The notes beneath the pieces were generated by a model, which saw only the letters and a list, made by a program, of their open reading frames with translations, made no database searches and was not told where the DNA came from. A stretch of DNA of 27,932 nt. Origin: Calditrichota bacterium. GTDB taxonomy: Bacteria > Calditrichota > Calditrichia > RBG-13-44-9 > J075. The translations under genes were made by a program, and so were the position numbers. The DNA is taken from positions 1-27,932 of the forward strand of contig JAJRYW010000358.1 in NCBI GenBank assembly GCA_024275555.1. The letters run 5' to 3'. This document shows positions 24,776-27,932 of this stretch, piece after piece; the first letter of the stretch is position 1; each line of letters opens with the position of its first letter.

Positions 24776-26127
24776 CGCGGCAGCAGTTTTAGGTGATGTT
24801 CTACGCGCTCCAGGGCCTCTTGTAAATCCAATTCTTCCACCCGGGTGATGTTTTGGCAAAGCGCCATAAGCATTTCATCCTGGCGGCGGCCGATTTGAAG
24901 CGCCTCTGAATAAGGCATCCGGGTAAAGGTGACCCGGGAGTATTTGGACAGGAAGCGCCCCGGGAAGGCTTTTTCCAGGCGCAATTCCAACTGCCGTTTG
25001 CGGATAAATTGAGGATGGGCGGTGCTGTCGCGCATTTCGATAAAGTTTTCCAGGGCCAGGTCGGCGATGGCGTCGGCGTCTTTTTTGCGCAGCCGCTGGT
25101 ACTCGGAGAAGACTGCCTGCCAATCCTCGCCGCAGCGGTCGAGGTGCTCATCCAGCGCCTGGCAATCCTCGAAGGCGCAGTTCATGCCCTGCCCGTAAAA
25201 GGGCACGATGGCATGGGCGGCGTCTCCCAGCAAGAGCACCCGCCCGTCAATCTGCCAGGGGAAACACTTAATGGTGACCAAACTGCCGGTGGGGTTGCTC
25301 AGAAATTCGTTCTCCAGATTAGGAAGCAAAGGCAGGGCGTCCGGGAATTGGGATTCGAAGAAGGTTCGGATTGCCCCGCTGTCGCGAAGGGAATCAAACC
25401 CCGGTTTACCCTGAAACGGTAAAAACAGGGTGCAGGTGAAACTGCCGTCCCGGTTGGGCAGGGCGATCAGCATATAGGTCCCCCGCGGCCAGATGTGCAG
25501 GGCGTTGGGTTCCAGTTGGAATTCTCCATTTGGGCCGGGTGGGATGGTCAGTTCTTTATAGCCGTGTTCCAGAAATTGCTGGGAAAAATTGAAGCGCCCC
25601 CGTTTCTGCATGTTCAGCCTTATCGCGGAGTTGACGCCGTCGCAGGCAAAGATCGTGTCTGCACTGACCCGCATTTCTTTCGCGCTTGTTTCATCTTTTA
25701 GGACTAAATTACCCTGCTCAAAATTGATCCCCAGGCAGCGGCGCCGGAAGCGCAAGCGCGCGCCTTGTTCTTCGGCGGCGTCCATCAGGATTTTATTTAG
25801 CTCCCCCCGGGAGATGGAATTGATGACATGCTCGTCGCTGACGCCGTAGGGCAGTAGAGAGGTCGACCCGTCCGGTGCGTGGATCATCCTGCCCCGCATG
25901 GGGACAGCGTTTTTGAGCACTTTCTTGTGCAGGCCCACTTCTTTCAGCGCCGATATTCCCCGCAGGGAAAGGGCCAGGTTGATGGAACGTCCCGCGCTGA
26001 TCCCGGTGCTGCGCATGTCCGGCCGCCGTTCGTAGACTTCCACCTGCAAGCCGCGCCGCACCAGGTAAACCGCCAGCAGAGAACCCGCTAATCCCGCCCC
26101 GACAATGACCACCTTTTGTTTTGGCAT
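24772..26127 (-). CDS. kmo: Kynurenine 3-monooxygenase
   Basis: This 451-residue flavoprotein hydroxylates L-kynurenine to 3-hydroxykynurenine with NADPH and oxygen. The FAD Rossmann motif is V-G-A-G-L-A-G (9-15). G-R-S-I-N-L-A-L-S holds the substrate-binding Arg, G-D-A-A-H marks the second FAD motif, and P-F-Y-G-Q-G-M-N the substrate-site Asn. No C-terminal membrane anchor as in the eukaryotic enzyme is seen. Start ATG 26127 follows GGAG. With kynureninase upstream on the same strand it gives 3-hydroxyanthranilate, a precursor for quinolinate and NAD, but the first and last enzymes of that route are not in the window. The 273-base gap to kynU contains hairpins, so the two may not share one transcript. 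Confidence 0.93.
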   Translation of the reverse strand: MPKQKVVIVGAGLAGSLLAVYLVRRGLQVEVYERRPDMRSTGISAGRSINLALSLRGISALKEVGLHKKVLKNAVPMRGRMIHAPDGSTSLLPYGVSDEHVINSISRGELNKILMDAAEEQGARLRFRRRCLGINFEQGNLVLKDETSAKEMRVSADTIFACDGVNSAIRLNMQKRGRFNFSQQFLEHGYKELTIPPGPNGEFQLEPNALHIWPRGTYMLIALPNRDGSFTCTLFLPFQGKPGFDSLRDSGAIRTFFESQFPDALPLLPNLENEFLSNPTGSLVTIKCFPWQIDGRVLLLGDAAHAIVPFYGQGMNCAFEDCQALDEHLDRCGEDWQAVFSEYQRLRKKDADAIADLALENFIEMRDSTAHPQFIRKRQLELRLEKAFPGRFLSKYSRVTFTRMPYSEALQIGRRQDEMLMALCQNITRVEELDLQEALERVEHHLKLLPR

Positions 26128-26219
26128 AGTTGCTCCGGTTTGTTATAGATTTTGACGCAGAGTTACACAGGTGAATCGGAGTTTCGCTGATACGTCATTC
26201 GATTTTTATCTCCTCAAGA

Positions 26220-26244
26220 ATTTAGGCGCTAAGAGCGCCTAAAT
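26220..26244. repeat. Perfect 11-bp-stem hairpin
   Basis: ATTTAGGCGCT (26220-26230) and AGCGCCTAAAT (26234-26244) pair fully across AAG. It lies about 93 bases ahead of the kmo start. No T-run follows on either strand, so termination is uncertain; it may be a processing or attenuation structure. Confidence 0.75.
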
Positions 26245-26248
26245 CGAT

Positions 26249-26264
26249 TCCCGGCCGGCCGGGA
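26249..26264. repeat. Perfect 16-bp palindrome
   Basis: TCCCGGCCGGCCGGGA is fully palindromic and lies only 4 bases from the neighbouring hairpin. ATCGA and TCGAT stand on either side at slightly unequal distance. It could bind a dimeric protein or simply be part of the repeat cluster. Confidence 0.6.
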
Positions 26265-26290
26265 TTGTCGATATGGAATCCGGACATTGT

Positions 26291-26339
26291 AACCCCTCCC
26301 CGGCCCTCCCCTTAGCAAGGGGAGGGTATGGGTGGGGTT
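26291..26339. repeat. REP-like C/G-rich intergenic hairpin
   Basis: An inner perfect stem, CCCTCCCCTT (26304-26313) with AAGGGGAGGG (26317-26326) across AGC, lies inside an outer pair AACCCC (26291-26296) and GGGGTT (26334-26339). Elements of this general composition recur between genes in many bacterial genomes. It lies 61 bases after the kynU stop. Confidence 0.75.
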
Positions 26340-26400
26340 TGAAATTGTTCCCATGCAACTGCTCCGAAGAAGCAATAGGCGCTTTTGCGAAAAGTTCAGT

Positions 26401-27675
26401 CTAAGGAGCGCCCTGAACAAGTTCGCCCAGGATTCGGGCAAAGTGATAGACATCCTCAAAAGAATTGTAAAGCGGTACAGGAGCTATACGAATCACATCC
26501 GGTTCCCGCCAATCGCAAATCACTCCTCGTTCCGTAAGTTGCTCGAAGACGCGTCTCCCCTCATCGCCGATCACCAGGGACAGTTGGCAGCCGCGTGCTT
26601 CGGGATGGCCCGGGGTAATGATCTGCACTTTGTCCGGGCCAACGCGCCGAATCAGGTGTTCCAGATAGCCGGTCAGTTTTACGCTCTTTTGCCGTAAACG
26701 ATCCATACCGGCCTCATCAAAAATATCCAGGGAAGCCCGCAATGCCGCCAGCAGCAGGATAGGCGGATTGCTGAGCTGCCAGCCTTCCGCGGTGGGGATG
26801 GGATCAAACTCCGGCCCCATCAGAAAGCGGGTTTGTTTGTTTTGCCCCCACCAACCGGCAAAGCGGGGATTTTCCCGCTCCTGCAAATGGCGCTGGTGCA
26901 CAAAGCAGCCGGCAATTCCTCCCGGCCCGGAATTCAAATATTTGTAAGAACACCACACCGCAAAATCGATCTGCCAATCGTGCAATTGCAGGGGCAGGTT
27001 GCCGGCCGCATGGGCCAAATCCAGGCCGATCATACATCCCCGGCGGCGGGCTGCTTCCGCAATGGCCGGGATGTCGAAGGCCTGGCCGGTGTAGTAGTTC
27101 ACCCCGCCCAACAGCACCAGGGCTATCTCGGCGCCGTGTTCTTCCAGAAACTGCACCATGTCTTCGGTGCGATGCAATACCTCGTTCTCGCGCAACGGGA
27201 ATTCCAGCAACGCCTCATCCGGGGCAAATCCATGATACTGCAACTGCGATTTAACAGCATATTGGTCCGAAGGAAAACCGTTGGCTTCCATAACAATTTT
27301 ATAGCGCCCCGGGACCGGCCGGTAGAAGGAGACCATCATCAGGTGCAGGTTGACGGTCAGGCTGTTCATGACCACCACTTCCTCCGGCAGCGCCCCCACC
27401 AGGCGCGCGGCAGCCGGTGTGAGGAGTTCGTGATAGGGCATCCAGGGGCGGCGCGCCCGAAAATGGCCTTCCACGCCAAGCTTGGCCCAGTCCTCAAGTT
27501 CCTGCTGAACATACGCTTCAACAGTGCGGGGCTGCAGACCCAGGGAGTTGCCGCAAAGATAAATCGAAGGCTGGCCGTCTGCGGTTTCCGGAATGTAAAA
27601 CCGGTTTCGGTAGTCTCGCAATGGGTCGTCCTGATCCAGCTTCTGTGCGAACTCCAGGGTGGGTTGGTAGGTCAT
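26401..27675 (-). CDS. kynU: Kynureninase
   Basis: This 424-residue PLP enzyme of the aminotransferase class V fold cleaves kynurenine or 3-hydroxykynurenine to anthranilate or 3-hydroxyanthranilate plus alanine. Y-L-C-G-N-S-L-G-L-Q-P occurs near the N-terminus, G-L-D-L-A-H-A-A-G-N supplies the PLP-binding Asp, and C-S-Y-K-Y-L-N-S-G-P-G holds the Schiff-base Lys245. Length is normal. ATG 27675 has GGAGA 8 bases upstream. It precedes kmo on the same strand and would use that enzyme's product; order and spacing suggest one module, possibly two transcripts. Confidence 0.95.
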   Translation of the reverse strand: MTYQPTLEFAQKLDQDDPLRDYRNRFYIPETADGQPSIYLCGNSLGLQPRTVEAYVQQELEDWAKLGVEGHFRARRPWMPYHELLTPAAARLVGALPEEVVVMNSLTVNLHLMMVSFYRPVPGRYKIVMEANGFPSDQYAVKSQLQYHGFAPDEALLEFPLRENEVLHRTEDMVQFLEEHGAEIALVLLGGVNYYTGQAFDIPAIAEAARRRGCMIGLDLAHAAGNLPLQLHDWQIDFAVWCSYKYLNSGPGGIAGCFVHQRHLQERENPRFAGWWGQNKQTRFLMGPEFDPIPTAEGWQLSNPPILLLAALRASLDIFDEAGMDRLRQKSVKLTGYLEHLIRRVGPDKVQIITPGHPEARGCQLSLVIGDEGRRVFEQLTERGVICDWREPDVIRIAPVPLYNSFEDVYHFARILGELVQGAP

Positions 27676-27932
27676 GGGTCTGTCTCCGGTAAAGAAAAGG
27701 GAAATTTGAGATTAAAGATTAAACTGACGGTTCGGTTATTTTTGGGCCGGTTTTCGAAATTCTTGGTGATTTCCTATTCGGAAGTTCTCGTTTTGGAAAA
27801 AATTCACGCTTGGCCACAGTTTCATACACAGAACCTTTGGTTTTACGTGGAAATCAATCGAGGACTCTCCAACTGGTAAGTTTCCGGATGATAGCCGGAA
27901 AACAAAAAAATGGGCGCATGTCAAATTGCACA
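27676..27932 (-). promoter_or_regulatory. kynU upstream region
   Basis: This 257-base end of the window should hold the kynU promoter. It is AT-rich compared with the genes. A copy of GATTAAAGATTAAA followed by TGACGG (27710-27730) resembles the A/T-rich repeat at 3476-3530. I see no second gene in it; an antisense open frame reaching 27879 is a shadow of kynU. Confidence 0.3.

Noticed and set aside
26128..26219. Leader peptide before kmo (11 codons on the minus strand starting M-T-Y-Q)
   Set aside because: It has an AGGAG about 11 bases upstream, but contains no tryptophan codons and its likeness to the kynU N-terminus is only four residues; treated as chance.
26833..27879. 348-codon open frame antisense to kynU
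   Set aside because: It lies opposite a well-supported kynureninase and shows no domain; long shadows are common in this GC-rich DNA.

Overview
The window looks like a chromosomal piece of a Gram-negative bacterium. The best guess is the Bacteroidota/Calditrichota side of the FCB group, for example a Calditrichota or KSB1-like lineage. This rests on a DUF2723 GT-C-type membrane enzyme, a DUF4837 lipoprotein, a Wzx-type flippase, kynurenine-pathway genes and moderately high G+C with many CCCGG-rich codons. The taxonomy is inference; there is no rRNA, tRNA, phage, insertion sequence or CRISPR array in the window.

Left part (+ strand, 1-12906). A TPR-containing histidine-kinase homologue (245-2125) has Arg where the phosphoacceptor His should be. 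Next comes a family 2 glycosyltransferase cut by an in-frame amber codon inside its conserved E-E-x-D motif (2378-3487), then two short tandem repeats. An envelope block follows: DUF2723 protein, UPF0104/AglD-like membrane protein and DUF4837 lipoprotein (3669-8606). It is followed by purE, a PfkB-family kinase, an RmlD-like reductase and a DPM1-like glycosyltransferase (8631-11629), tightly packed with 2-10 bp gaps or a 4-bp overlap. A new unit with its own candidate promoter carries accA and a small Trm112/UPF0434 zinc protein (11754-12906).

Middle (12908-18845). A 1429-residue, TM-less hybrid histidine kinase (five PAS-like, two GAF-like, HisKA, HATPase and REC segments) runs on the minus strand. 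It ends one base from the Trm112-like gene. It diverges from an unassigned polytopic membrane protein (17295-18845).

Right part (- strand, 27932 to 18882). A surface-polysaccharide operon reads flippase, two-domain NodB-like deacetylase, GT4 glycosyltransferase, SAM methyltransferase; the first three are joined by 4-bp GTGA/ATGA overlaps. Upstream of it lies a gene-free stretch of about 460 bp holding two adjacent inverted-repeat structures. Beyond that is a kynurenine module: kynureninase, then kynurenine 3-monooxygenase, whose stop overlaps the start of a 3-methyladenine DNA glycosylase gene. The kynU-kmo gap is filled with hairpins, including a C/G-rich REP-like element.

How they fit together: most genes serve envelope glycan assembly (activated-sugar steps, glycosyl transfer, flipping, deacetylation). 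The two cytoplasmic sensor kinases have no partner regulators in the window. The points most worth follow-up are the Arg-for-His kinase, the amber-interrupted glycosyltransferase, the paired inverted repeats at 23836-24052, the deacetylase fusion, and the DNA glycosylase coupled to kynurenine oxidation. No clearly new multi-gene defence or mobile system was found.
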